A DNA stretch of 38,392 nucleotides from assembly GCA_947627615.1 (NCBI GenBank), contig CANQWS010000028.1:1-38392 (forward strand). Direction: 5' to 3'. The notes under the pieces were generated by a model, which was not told the DNA's origin, searched no databases, and was given only the letters and a program-made list of their open reading frames with translations. Origin of the DNA: an uncultured Muribaculaceae bacterium (GTDB taxonomy: Bacteria; Bacteroidota; Bacteroidia; Bacteroidales; Muribaculaceae). Numbering within the stretch: position 1 is the stretch's first letter; every line of letters begins with the position of its first letter. Both the position numbers and the translations under genes were made by a program. Shown piece by piece: positions 1-16,583 of the stretch.

Positions 1-74
1 TTTGGCAGTCTGATATCGCTGTCCACTTCTCCGCCAAGCTGCTTGCCTTTGAGGGCAGCACTCAGGTCGGCTAA
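1..74 (+). CDS. Probable major capsid protein, C-terminal end (partial)
   Basis: The gene enters from the left edge and is read in the frame that begins at base 3. Only 23 residues are visible, starting WQSDIAVHF and ending EGSTQVG, followed by TAA at 72-74. The pattern 'AVHFSAKLLAFEGS' resembles the end of phage coat proteins, and the following order (small protein, adaptor-like proteins, tail proteins) is what normally follows a capsid gene. The identification rests mostly on position, because so little sequence is present. It could also be another head protein. Confidence 0.5.
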   Translation, partial: WQSDIAVHFSAKLLAFEGSTQVG

Positions 75-89
75 ACCAAAGGGGGCCAT

Positions 90-305
90 ATGGCTACTAC
101 CATCACTGGCCCCGCTTCCAAGGACACTGTATCCGGCGGGAAGAAGTTCCCCATCAAGGAGTCCGAGGGAGCGGTGGCATCCGGCAAGTTCAACATGGGT
201 AACACGTCAACTGAAGCGCACTCCAAAATCATGGCACTGCGCTACAAGCCCGAAGGACAACACGCTGTTACTGAGCGCGACTTCAAGGGCAAGAAGTTGG
301 CATAA
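90..305 (+). CDS. Small virion-region protein, unknown function (71 aa)
   Basis: This is a 71-residue protein starting MATTITGPASK and ending FKGKKLA. A purine-rich AAAGGGGG lies just before the ATG at 90. It is rich in Gly, Lys, Ser and Thr, with no membrane segment or Cys. It starts 15 bases after the probable capsid gene, a place where phages often encode a small head decoration or accessory protein. That role is only inferred from position. I do not recognise the family. Confidence 0.7.
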   Translation: MATTITGPASKDTVSGGKKFPIKESEGAVASGKFNMGNTSTEAHSKIMALRYKPEGQHAVTERDFKGKKLA

Positions 306-332
306 CGCATAGATTCTCTGGAGCGAACGTCT

Positions 333-821
333 ATGACACAGTATGCTGGTGCAACACCCGTGGCGAAGCCCTCTTATAAAGAGGTCTTCGACTTGGAGAC
401 TGAGGACGCGAGGACTCAGTATATGCGTGGATTGGGAGCGAAGAATCTCGAATCTCCGCTCCCTCGGTCATCTCATCTCCGTATCAAGGCGAACGGTCGC
501 GTTCTCCCATGGGATGAGATGCTGGCTGAACAGCAGGAGCTGGTGGAGTGTTGTGATGCGAATGGCAACACTGACCCATCCGCTTGGCTCCCGACGGTCG
601 ACCAGTCCGAGCATTCCACTGAGGAGAAAGAGCTGCTGATGATGCAGGCACGGGCGCAGGTGCTGTCCCATGCCGGTGCGATTCAGAATCAGTACAATCA
701 GGGCATTGCACCCAACCCCAAGCCCGATGGGGGGTATCCTGAAGGAGTCATCTCCTACGAGGACATAGACAAGGTTCAGAGAGACTCCCTCAATAATCTG
801 ATTGCTATGGCGGAAGGCTAG
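333..821 (+). CDS. Hypothetical head-region protein (162 aa)
   Basis: This is a 162-residue acidic, soluble-looking protein starting MTQYAGATPVAKPSYK. GGAG at 320-323 may act as a rather distant SD. The middle (about residues 55-110) is rich in Gln, Glu and Asp. The C-terminal part contains PNPKPDGGYPEG followed by a predicted helix, VQRDSLNNLIAMAEG. It lies between the capsid-proximal small gene and the adaptor-like genes, and its stop is two bases before the next ATG, so the genes are probably translated together. A head completion or assembly role is possible. I do not recognise the family. Confidence 0.75.
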   Translation: MTQYAGATPVAKPSYKEVFDLETEDARTQYMRGLGAKNLESPLPRSSHLRIKANGRVLPWDEMLAEQQELVECCDANGNTDPSAWLPTVDQSEHSTEEKELLMMQARAQVLSHAGAIQNQYNQGIAPNPKPDGGYPEGVISYEDIDKVQRDSLNNLIAMAEG

Positions 822-823
822 CC

Positions 824-1516
824 ATGACAGGTGCGGACATCATACGCGAGGTCTCCCTCGACCTGAACGACGCTGAACCGGGGTATGAGAACACCCGCTG
901 GTCGGTGGAGCTGCTCCAGTCCTATCTTCGTGAGGCTCTGACGCTTGTCAGCCGTTCGATGAAGAGCTGGTTTGCAGAACGCCGTGTGGTGGAGCTTCAG
1001 CCCGGCGGTGTCTGGCAGGAGGCCTGTGCGTGTGATGAGATAATCCGCATTCTGGGAGAGAGTACCTCTTCCGGCAGATTATTGAGGTATTTGCGCAGAC
1101 TGGAAGACAGTGAGGAGTACACATGGGCGGGGGACGTGGACGTATGCCCGGCGAGTGACAAGAGCTATCGTATGCTGTCCTACTCCCTCAGCTCGGTCAA
1201 AGAGTCCGAGTTCCGTGTGTACCCTCCTGTCCCGGTCGGAGCGAAGCGGTATGTCCTCGTCGAGTGTTATACCGCTCCGACAGGTGACCAGTCCGCAGAT
1301 GTGCCCTCAGAGGCCGTGCCCGCTGTAAAGCAGTGGATGCTGTTCAGAGCCTTGGCTATCGACTCCGAGAACAATGCTGCTATTATACAGCTTGCCGGGG
1401 CGCACAAGACTGTGTTTTATGAGATGATGACGCTCTTCGAGAAGGAAAAGGCGGAAGAAGCTAATGGTAGTTTACGAGCCGTTCAAGACCAAGCCCCTCA
1501 GCGAGTTTCACGCTGA
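824..1516 (+). CDS. Head-tail adaptor-like protein (230 aa)
   Basis: The 230-residue product resembles phage adaptor proteins of the DUF6682 type. It opens with MTGADIIREVSLDLNDAEPG, then RWSVELLQSYLREAL, an arrangement of N-terminal helices with a conserved Trp, and then a beta-rich middle with YPPVP at about residue 137. The C-terminal half has VKQWMLFRALAIDSEN and a long helix, as expected for a ring-forming connector that sits below the portal. It overlaps the next gene by 53 bases in a different frame. The assignment comes from pattern and position and was not confirmed by a search. Confidence 0.65.
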   Translation: MTGADIIREVSLDLNDAEPGYENTRWSVELLQSYLREALTLVSRSMKSWFAERRVVELQPGGVWQEACACDEIIRILGESTSSGRLLRYLRRLEDSEEYTWAGDVDVCPASDKSYRMLSYSLSSVKESEFRVYPPVPVGAKRYVLVECYTAPTGDQSADVPSEAVPAVKQWMLFRALAIDSENNAAIIQLAGAHKTVFYEMMTLFEKEKAEEANGSLRAVQDQAPQRVSR

Positions 1517-2108
1517 GCTGGCGTTCGAGTTCCCCAACCTTCCCGACCAGCTTTTCGACTACTATCTGATAAAAGTCGCAAGGGATATGGCACGTCGCGG
1601 GAACATCATTCGCCGCCGTGCCATTATTCATACCCAGCACGGTGTGACGAGGTATCGGTTGGTCTCCCCTGATGAGTGTGAGCCGCTCAACATATTGAGC
1701 TTGAAGCGCACGACCTGCTGCGCCCCGAGACTGGACATACCCCGCACGTTTGTCGCCCCTGACGGAGCCATCCCCTGCACTCGCAGCATCGCATGGTATG
1801 ATGAGCACGAGCAGGCGCTCAACGTTGAGCTGGGGTGCAATGGCGGGGACATTTACGTTGAGATGTCCGTCACCCCGTCCAGCTCGCCCTGCGACCTCCC
1901 TGAAGAGTACTATGAGAAATTTCTGCCGACGCTCACTATGGGAGCCAAGGCAGCCATTATGCTGATACCCGGCCGCCCGTGGACAAATGCACAGCTCGGT
2001 GCAGGGCTTCAGAACGAGTATCTCAAAGCCGTCGGCTCTGACGCTGTGGATACGATGACGCACCGCATGAGAGGCGGGATAAAGATGCGCTTCGGGCGCG
2101 TATTGTGA
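1464..2108 (+). CDS. Probable second head-tail connector or tail-completion protein (214 aa)
   Basis: This is a 214-residue protein starting MVVYEPFKTKPLSEF. Its first 53 bases overlap the end of the adaptor-like gene in another frame. The N-terminus is helical (FPNLPDQLFDYYLIKVARDMARRG), the middle is beta-rich, and the C-terminus has a helix-rich segment after DLPEEYYEKFLPTLTMGAKA. That last segment is reminiscent of connector proteins in which helices frame a beta domain. The ATG at 1464 follows GGAAGAAG. Its location between the adaptor and the tail genes supports a connector or tail-completion role, inferred from context. Six Cys residues are spread through it. Confidence 0.6.
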   Translation: MVVYEPFKTKPLSEFHAELAFEFPNLPDQLFDYYLIKVARDMARRGNIIRRRAIIHTQHGVTRYRLVSPDECEPLNILSLKRTTCCAPRLDIPRTFVAPDGAIPCTRSIAWYDEHEQALNVELGCNGGDIYVEMSVTPSSSPCDLPEEYYEKFLPTLTMGAKAAIMLIPGRPWTNAQLGAGLQNEYLKAVGSDAVDTMTHRMRGGIKMRFGRVL

Positions 2109-2115
2109 GGTGGAG

Positions 2116-3381
2116 ATGAAACCCAAGTGCAACCCTCGCATAACCACGGCCTGTGACGTGCAGGTGCTGAAAGAGGCTGAGAAACCCACCTGTGAGCCGT
2201 TCTCTTTCTGCCTCCCTTTTGGTGGGCATGTGACTTGGAACGGCGAGTGCATCTCGTATAAGCCCGGCACACCCCCTCCTGATGGGACATACTCGCGCAT
2301 TATCATCGCGGACGGGTGTATTGTGGGGGCTGAACCGTATGAGGCTCCTATTTATAACTCCGAGCCATGCGCTCCTATCCCCAATCCCTGTGACTGTCAG
2401 GACGGGTCTGGGAGTCTCCCCGACCCCAGTGTCCAGACTGGGAACCTGTTCACGTATGACGCAGCGGGACGTCCGCTCGTCAAGGTCACTATCCATCCCG
2501 GCGACGGTATCAGTGTGCAGGGGGACGGCTCGACTGCGAACCCGTTCATCATCTCCGCCAAGCTCGACTCAGGCACCGGTCTCCAGCACTTCAAATCCGG
2601 CAACGACGCCATTGTGCTGTCCGGTGACGGGTCGCAGGAATCACCCTACACTATCACCCACAAGCTGGGGACAGAACAGACTGTGCAGGGGATGAAGTTT
2701 GATGAATATGGCCACCTTGTAGAATACAACGAACCCAGTACAACTGGCAAAGTGAACGGTGTAGTCGGTGCTGATGGTGTGGATGTTACGCCTGAGCTAA
2801 GTACTGGTATTTATACAGTTAAGCTCTCTGACCCTGCGGTCAAGGCTGAGGGCGAGTATCCTTTAGGTGCATTCACGGTCAAGGTGGATAACAAGAACCG
2901 CATCCAGCAGATTGAGCGCACTCTTACGGCTCTTGCGGGTGAGTATGCCTTTGGAAACTACACCGTCAAGGTAGATGAGTACGGCAATGTAACTGACGTG
3001 ACACTCATTGAGACGTCTGGTACGGTGGCGGTGTCGGCGACGAAGTATTTTCCGAAGTCGAATCTGGGTGAGACTACCCGCACCATGTCCATCACCACGC
3101 TCTCAGACTCTCAGCTCCGCATAACTTACCGCAGCCAGAAGTGTCCGGAGGAACTCCAGCTTACCATTGACGGTATCCAGCAGCAGGGATTCTCTTATCC
3201 TTATGAGACCTCCACTACGTCCGTCCCGTCCGCCACTACTGGGTTCAATGGAACGTGGGAATTTTATACCACTGCGATTCTAAAGGCGGGCAGTCATGAT
3301 TTGATTTTCACCTCTTTGGCTGATGACGGGTTCGCCGACCCCGCCCTCGTAGACGTTTGGCTGACTACTGTGGTGGTGTGA
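2116..3381 (+). CDS. Tail structural protein with internal Asp-Tyr-Gly repeats (421 aa)
   Basis: The N-terminal 110 residues are rich in Cys and Pro (CNPRITTACDVQVL, PCDCQDG). The middle is beta-rich, with at least three related units: TVQGMKFDEYGHLVEY, GAFTVKVDNKNRIQQI and GNYTVKVDEYGNVTDV. Units of this 'F-x-V-D-x-x-G' kind are common in phage tail fibre and tail-tip proteins. The C-terminal 115 residues (TKYFPKSNLGETTRT onward) look like a separate beta domain, possibly for receptor or sugar binding. I chose the ATG at 2116 over the in-frame GTG at 2110 because AGGTGG precedes the ATG and nothing suitable precedes the GTG. The SD spacing is very short, so this remains uncertain. Confidence 0.65.
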   Translation: MKPKCNPRITTACDVQVLKEAEKPTCEPFSFCLPFGGHVTWNGECISYKPGTPPPDGTYSRIIIADGCIVGAEPYEAPIYNSEPCAPIPNPCDCQDGSGSLPDPSVQTGNLFTYDAAGRPLVKVTIHPGDGISVQGDGSTANPFIISAKLDSGTGLQHFKSGNDAIVLSGDGSQESPYTITHKLGTEQTVQGMKFDEYGHLVEYNEPSTTGKVNGVVGADGVDVTPELSTGIYTVKLSDPAVKAEGEYPLGAFTVKVDNKNRIQQIERTLTALAGEYAFGNYTVKVDEYGNVTDVTLIETSGTVAVSATKYFPKSNLGETTRTMSITTLSDSQLRITYRSQKCPEELQLTIDGIQQQGFSYPYETSTTSVPSATTGFNGTWEFYTTAILKAGSHDLIFTSLADDGFADPALVDVWLTTVVV

Positions 3382-3382
3382 G

Positions 3383-5077
3383 ATGAAGGCTGTATTCAGC
3401 TCTTTCGGCGGCATCGTTCCCCGACTGTCTGAGCATAGCCTTGGGAATCTGAATGCAAGAGTGGCCGACACGGTGAAGCTCCGTAACGGGAGGCTGGAGC
3501 CGTGGCGGTCTCTGTGTCCGTTCCCTGTCAATCCCCCGCTTCCCACGGCCAAGTCCTTCCATGTCCACGGATGCTGCTCTGTTCTCTGGGAAGAGAACGC
3601 AGTGCAGGCCGCAGAGGTTCACCCCGACTGGGGGCGGTTCTATATCACGGGGCGCACTAACCGGCTCGAAGCTGTGGAGGTTGACCCTTGCACCTGCAAG
3701 CCGGAGTATTATTACGTTGGCGTCCCCGCTCCGCTCACCCCGCCCGTTGCGTCCGGCCCGGAGATGTGCAGCCGTATCGCTGACGCCCGCTCTTACGTTT
3801 ATACCTATGAGAACAAGTGGCATGAGGAGTCCGCCCCCAGCCCTGCCAGCAATATTGTCCGCGTCGATGACGGGACGACTGTGCTGGTGACAGGTATAGC
3901 CCTGCCCCCCGAGGGGTACGGCATAGTCAAGGCGGTCATCTATCGTGCCAGCACGGGGTATCAGAACGCTGATGGGAAGAAGCAGACCCCGCTGACTGAC
4001 TATCTCTGGGTGGGGGAGGTGGAGTTCCCCAGCACGACCTTTACGGATGACATCACCATATCCGGCCTCGGCCCCGCTATTGAGACAGAGACGGTGCGCG
4101 AGCCTCCGAAAGGCTTACAGAACGTCTGCAAAGTAGATGGCATAACTCAGCTTGCGGGTACGAAAGGGAACATGGTCTTCCGCTCGGAGAACTTCCAGCT
4201 CCATAACTGGCCGGTGAAGTTCGACTTGACTCTCAAGAGTAACATTGTCCACATGCAGTGCCTTGACCAGAAACTGTATGTGACAACGGACACCATTCCA
4301 TACGTCATCGACGTGTCGAGCTGCGACGATACGAAGTGTGTGCCGGTCATGGACGTGCAGCTCAATCTCCCGGACATCTCCTGCGTATCCGATAGCTCAT
4401 CCATTATCACCCCATTCGGTATGATATACAGCTCCCGCATGGGGGTTGTCCTTATCTCTCCCGACGCTAAATGGCACATCCTCACCGCCCGCTGGTTCAG
4501 TGAAGACGACTGGCTCAAGGTCGCTCCTGAGACGGCACGGTTCGGCTATTGGGAGGGGTATCTCTTCATCATCACGGACAGGGTGTCGTTCCTGCTGGAC
4601 ATCAACGGCGACCCGTATGGCGATATGAAGATGGCTGAGCTTACCACACTTCAGCATTATTTCAGAGACGGTGCTCCTTCCGACTTACATCTCCAGCCGA
4701 ATGGGGAGATGTTCATCCTCCAGAATGGAGAGCTGTTCCTGTGGAATAAGGGGAGTGTGTGGGAGAAGTTCTTCTGGGAGAGCAAGGCCATTACTGGCGG
4801 GCTGGATGCGGGGGCAAGCGGGGCTATCCCTGACGCCACGCAGCCCGTTGGGACAACATGGACACCTGCGTCGGCGAAGATAAAGACCGCTCTGACAGAG
4901 TTCACCCTCTCCTCTCCACCTCATACAAGATTCACCCGCATGGTGCATGACGAGAAACCGTTCCGTCTGCCACGCATTGGGAGACATACCTATTTCTACT
5001 TCTCCTGTTCAGGGACTGAGCCTGTGGAGTACGTTACGTTAGGCTCGTCCAACTTTACAGTTGCAGGGGGAGTTTGA
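3383..5077 (+). CDS. Tail hub / packaged-DNA stabilisation-type protein (564 aa)
   Basis: The N-terminus reads FSSFGGIVPRLSEHSLGNLNARVADTVKLRNGRLEPWR. This is the typical start of podovirus tail tube or stabilisation proteins (P22 gp10 and T7 gp12-like groups): 'GGi.Pr', then 'A..a.N..l.nG.l.P.r'. The rest is beta-rich with repeated short strands (YVYTYENKWHEESAPSPAS, RFGYWEGYLFIITD, LFLWNKGSVWE), consistent with a beta-propeller-like fold. It would sit in the tail below the adaptor ring. Its gene position after the adaptors agrees. The family call is from the N-terminal pattern, so the exact subgroup is open. Confidence 0.65.
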   Translation: MKAVFSSFGGIVPRLSEHSLGNLNARVADTVKLRNGRLEPWRSLCPFPVNPPLPTAKSFHVHGCCSVLWEENAVQAAEVHPDWGRFYITGRTNRLEAVEVDPCTCKPEYYYVGVPAPLTPPVASGPEMCSRIADARSYVYTYENKWHEESAPSPASNIVRVDDGTTVLVTGIALPPEGYGIVKAVIYRASTGYQNADGKKQTPLTDYLWVGEVEFPSTTFTDDITISGLGPAIETETVREPPKGLQNVCKVDGITQLAGTKGNMVFRSENFQLHNWPVKFDLTLKSNIVHMQCLDQKLYVTTDTIPYVIDVSSCDDTKCVPVMDVQLNLPDISCVSDSSSIITPFGMIYSSRMGVVLISPDAKWHILTARWFSEDDWLKVAPETARFGYWEGYLFIITDRVSFLLDINGDPYGDMKMAELTTLQHYFRDGAPSDLHLQPNGEMFILQNGELFLWNKGSVWEKFFWESKAITGGLDAGASGAIPDATQPVGTTWTPASAKIKTALTEFTLSSPPHTRFTRMVHDEKPFRLPRIGRHTYFYFSCSGTEPVEYVTLGSSNFTVAGGV

Positions 5078-5103
5078 TACGATGCAACTCAAGGAGCGAA
5101 CCA

Positions 5104-5571
5104 ATGGCAATTTACTGCGACATCGTAGAACCCGGGAATGACCTGAATGTAGCTCTCCAGAAACTCAGTTCTGAGTTCGCCGCTATGTACGGTGAGTGCT
5201 GGGAGAAAGAGAAGAAGGCCCATTATAAGAAGGCATACAGTCCGAACATTGGGGCCATCGCCCGGATGTGGTTTGAGAAGACGATGAAGCTCTTCTTTGC
5301 CTACGACTCTCAGACCAATAAGCCTGTGGGGTATATGATTGGGTTGGTGTTCCGCCCCCTCCCCTACGAGTCCACCGTCTTTCGGATTGAGGACTGCTAC
5401 GGCTCCCCCGAGGCGAAGCAGGCGCTGTATGCGTATATGAAGCAGGCTGTGCGGTTCCTCGGGGTAGACGAGATGTGGGTCACTGACGCTCCAAACCTTA
5501 TCCCAGACCTGAGCGATACGAGTTGGAGGCGGGACGGGGAGTTTATCATGCACCGCTATATAAAGGGGTAA
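5104..5571 (+). CDS. GNAT-fold protein, possible internal virion protein A (155 aa)
   Basis: The product resembles the acetyltransferase-like virion proteins of podophages, the group around T7 gp13. Strands and loops KLFFAYDSQTNKPVGYMIGL, then a helix SPEAKQALYAYMKQAVRFLG and VDEMWVTDAPN, give the GNAT order. The Q/RxxGxG/A acetyl-CoA loop is not clear, so catalysis should not be assumed. I chose the ATG at 5104 because AAGGAG at 5091-5096 sits seven bases upstream; an earlier TTG at 5074 lacks an SD. Proteins of this kind lie beside ejection proteins, and the next genes fit that. Confidence 0.5.
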   Translation: MAIYCDIVEPGNDLNVALQKLSSEFAAMYGECWEKEKKAHYKKAYSPNIGAIARMWFEKTMKLFFAYDSQTNKPVGYMIGLVFRPLPYESTVFRIEDCYGSPEAKQALYAYMKQAVRFLGVDEMWVTDAPNLIPDLSDTSWRRDGEFIMHRYIKG

Positions 5572-5574
5572 GTC

Positions 5575-6603
5575 ATGTTTCAGGGCGATACCGTACAGCA
5601 AGCCTATTACGTCCATAAGCAAGGGAAGACCGACGCTGGTCATTCCTTGATGGCTGACATTCTCTCTGGTGCGGCCATCCTTGCTGCGGCGTATAATAGC
5701 GCCAAGGCTGTTGAGATTGCCCTCGACCAGTGGAAGATGGCGAAGAAGTACTGGGAAATCGCCAAGTGGTGGCTCGACCATTATAAGTCGCATTTCGCCC
5801 CCGTCGAAGACCAAGAGATAGAAGAGGCTCTGAATCTCGAACATGAAGAGCCGGAGTATGAGACCTCCAGAGGGCGTCATCGCACCGTCGCTCATCTCCG
5901 CTTCAAAGGCACTATCCGCAAGGCGATGAAGTGCACGAGCGAGTATTGCACAGGGCTGCGCCGGGATATGCTGGAGCAGCTCATGTCCGCTCAGGCAGAA
6001 GCCCTCGCCCTTGCGGACGGCTTGGGATACAGGAACGAGCGGGCCTATGTGGAGAACCGCGAGGATGTTCGTTTCAATAAGATGCTGAACACTGCTAAGC
6101 GCGGGCGCGACCTGTTCACCGGTAACGTGTCCTTTGCCAAGACAGCAGCTAATGCGTATGGTGAAGCGTTTGAGCAGACATGGGCTGGGCTGACCGGAGC
6201 GGGTGAGTATCTTGGATATATGGGGAACAGGAACCCAACGCGCTATCCTATGGAGGGATTCAGCAATAGCAGGAACAGTATTGCTAGAGCCGCTCCAACA
6301 GGTGAGTGGGGCTTCGGCGGCAGCACAGCCACGTGGGGCGGTGTGGCATATGACCCTGTGACTGGTTCGCTTCGTGTCTCTGACCTCCCATCTCCCACGA
6401 TGACCGCCTCGCAGACAAGCTGGGAAGCTCAGTGGACGAACGCTGCCAATCAGAGGTACGGGTTCAACTCTCCAGCGGCGAGTATGAGCGGCGACCTTAC
6501 CTACGCTTCGGGCGGGGCATGGGAGGCTACGACAATGCTTCCTGACCTGCGGCTTCGCGGCACACTGCCAACCACTGTAACTGTGAACGGTGGAGGTGAG
6601 TAG
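5575..6603 (+). CDS. Internal (ejection-type) virion protein, paralog of the next gene (342 aa)
   Basis: Residues about 26-70 form an Ala-rich hydrophobic helix followed by an amphipathic one (ADILSGAAILAAAYNSAKAV, then WKMAKKYWEIAKWWLDHYK). This looks like T7 gp14-type ejection proteins that enter membranes. The middle is helical and the C-terminal 110 residues are Gly/Ser/Thr-rich. The segment GYMGNRNPTRYPMEGFSNS (about residues 217-235) recurs almost unchanged in the next protein, as does the early 'AK..LD.YK..F.P.E' pattern, so the two genes arose by duplication. AAGGGG precedes the ATG. The ejection role is inferred from layout and composition. Confidence 0.55.
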   Translation: MFQGDTVQQAYYVHKQGKTDAGHSLMADILSGAAILAAAYNSAKAVEIALDQWKMAKKYWEIAKWWLDHYKSHFAPVEDQEIEEALNLEHEEPEYETSRGRHRTVAHLRFKGTIRKAMKCTSEYCTGLRRDMLEQLMSAQAEALALADGLGYRNERAYVENREDVRFNKMLNTAKRGRDLFTGNVSFAKTAANAYGEAFEQTWAGLTGAGEYLGYMGNRNPTRYPMEGFSNSRNSIARAAPTGEWGFGGSTATWGGVAYDPVTGSLRVSDLPSPTMTASQTSWEAQWTNAANQRYGFNSPAASMSGDLTYASGGAWEATTMLPDLRLRGTLPTTVTVNGGGE

Positions 6604-6604
6604 T

Positions 6605-7504
6605 ATGGCGGCATGTACTTGCGCAGACCCGATGGCGGTAAAGACCGCTATTGAGAAACAGACCTCCAATGTGGTGAGTGCTGTTGACTCACTTCATCAT
6701 ACCATAGCTGGTACAGGGGCGGGGGGTTCCCTCGGCGTTCCTGCGCCTGTGGAGTTTCGCCACTGGGCTGCGCCTGAAATCACTGACGTCGGTGAAAACT
6801 CGTGGGCGAGCTTCTTCCAAGCCGCTGCTCTCGCCATTGCCCTCGCTAACGCCGCCGCGCAGGGTGCGATTCATGAGAAGCAGATGGACTTGGCCGATGC
6901 ATATTATAGCATGGCTAAGTACAAGCTCGACCGGTTTCGTAATAAGTACGTCCCACTCGAGATAAAGCTGCTCAACGAGGTATCCACTGTCCCCATCCCA
7001 GAGATGGACTGCGACGACGACCGGAGCCGTGCACAGACAGCGGTGAACCGCTCATTTGACTCTATGGCTGGTTTCCTCCGTCACCTCTCCCAAGCCTGTC
7101 GGCTGTGCATAGGCGACGAGCAGCTCCGCCTTATGGAGCATAAACGTGCCCGTGCCCTCGTCGACACTGAGAATTATAACATGTACGACGACAGGTTCTG
7201 GACGGATTACAAGACAGACTCCAGATGGAACAGACGCAGCGCTGTTCTCAATTTAGGTCGCAACATGGCCGCGGAAGCCTTGAAATATGGAGATGTTGCG
7301 AGTAGTCTTTTGAAGACGCTTGGGGCTGAGGTTGACCGTGCAGCCAACGGAGCTGTGGGAGCAATAGGATATTTCGGGGCAAGGAACGACACATTTTATC
7401 CGATGAACGGATTTTCCAATAGCAACGATAGTCTGATTTCAATCACAAACACGGGCTGGGGGCAGAACACGAATCCCAGTCAGTACCTCGGCGGGGGAGC
7501 ATAG
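6605..7504 (+). CDS. Internal (ejection-type) virion protein, paralog of the previous gene (299 aa)
   Basis: This is a second copy of the duplicated family. An Ala-rich helix (FFQAAALAIALANAAAQGAI) is followed by MAKYKLDRFRNKYVPLE, matching the first copy's layout. Near the end, GYFGARNDTFYPMNGFSNS matches the motif of the neighbour. The long Gly/Ser C-terminal tail of the first copy is missing here. The ATG at 6605 has GGAGGTG at 6592-6598 at ideal distance and lies one base after the previous stop, so it is preferred over an in-frame GTG at 6590. Like its neighbour it is probably carried in the capsid or tail channel. Confidence 0.6.
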   Translation: MAACTCADPMAVKTAIEKQTSNVVSAVDSLHHTIAGTGAGGSLGVPAPVEFRHWAAPEITDVGENSWASFFQAAALAIALANAAAQGAIHEKQMDLADAYYSMAKYKLDRFRNKYVPLEIKLLNEVSTVPIPEMDCDDDRSRAQTAVNRSFDSMAGFLRHLSQACRLCIGDEQLRLMEHKRARALVDTENYNMYDDRFWTDYKTDSRWNRRSAVLNLGRNMAAEALKYGDVASSLLKTLGAEVDRAANGAVGAIGYFGARNDTFYPMNGFSNSNDSLISITNTGWGQNTNPSQYLGGGA

Positions 7505-7505
7505 T

Positions 7506-7972
7506 ATGTCATTTCTTGGTGGATTTGCGAGCGCTTTAGGGCGAGTGCTGCCCGGCTATGTGAATGGTTATCGTATGGCTATCTACGATAACTGGGGCGA
7601 CCTGAATAACTATAACAAGGTTCAGGCTGGCCAGCTCGAGAATATGTTCAATGAGCAGACCATGCCGTATCGGATGAGTATGGCATACGACGCCGCGCTG
7701 AACTCCCAATTAGGCTATGAGAATAACTACAATAACTATCAGCTCTCCTTGGCACGGCTGCCCGGGATGCTGAACATTGCCCGTGGTTTTTCCGGGGCGA
7801 GTGAACAGCTCGGTAAGAATCTGGGTGAGATGATGATGAGCAAGTCAGATTGGCTGAATCAGTTCTGGCGAGACCCGCAGGCGATTGCCAGAGGGTTTGG
7901 TAGTGATGGCAGTTGGAGCCTCCTCCCTGCTGTTGGAGGTCTTGAAGGAAGTATGTTCGGAGGGATGCGCTA

Positions 7973-7973
<1 letters not shown>
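7506..7973 (+). CDS. Small virion-region protein rich in Asn, Tyr and Met (155 aa)
   Basis: The 155-residue protein starts MSFLGGFASALGRVLPGY, a short hydrophobic N-terminus. A helical segment full of Asn, Tyr, Gln and Met follows (NNYNNYQLSLARLPGML), and the C-terminus is Gly-rich (GSDGSWSLLPAVGGLEGS). GGGGGAG stands before the ATG, and the stop overlaps the next start (TAATG at 7971-7975). Its position between the paralogous internal proteins and the large ejected-type proteins suggests a third internal virion protein. No named family was recognised. Confidence 0.65.
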
Positions 7974-9847
<1,874 letters not shown>

Positions 9848-9857
9848 GAGTTGACGT

Positions 9858-10070
9858 ATGCCACGCAGACCCGCTATGGACATTTCAATGGAAGATGAGA
9901 TGGCGAGCAGGCTTGCCCTCCTCGACCCGGAGCATATGGGACGGCAGACCATGCTTGATGAGGCGCTCTCCCTCGTCAAACCCGAGGAGCACCCCATCGA
10001 CACGGCCCCGCCCGTCTCGCTCTACGACGACCAGATAATGGAACTTATTGACGCTGTGACGTTGGAGTAG
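9858..10070 (+). CDS. Small acidic protein, unknown function (70 aa)
   Basis: The 70-residue product starts MPRRPAMDISMEDEM and ends IMELIDAVTLE. AGGAG lies seven bases before the ATG at 9858, and the stop is three bases before the giant gene, so translation is probably coupled. It is acidic and Leu/Met-rich, with two predicted amphipathic helices joined by a Pro-rich link (KPEEHPIDTAPP). The size, charge and position just before an ejected-type protein would suit a small chaperone or partner for that protein, which is speculative. Confidence 0.7.
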   Translation: MPRRPAMDISMEDEMASRLALLDPEHMGRQTMLDEALSLVKPEEHPIDTAPPVSLYDDQIMELIDAVTLE

Positions 10071-10073
10071 CAC

Positions 10074-16574
<6,501 letters not shown>

Positions 16575-16583
16575 GAGGCTGAT

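Noticed and set aside
1461-2306. A 281-codon open frame on the - strand
   Set aside because: It is antisense to two virion genes with sensible products and shows no start signal.
5089-6669. A 526-codon open frame on the - strand
   Set aside because: It lies opposite three genes with good SD sequences and coherent products. Its translation mixes Cys, Arg and Ser without domain character, and it arises from the high-GC codon pattern of the sense genes.
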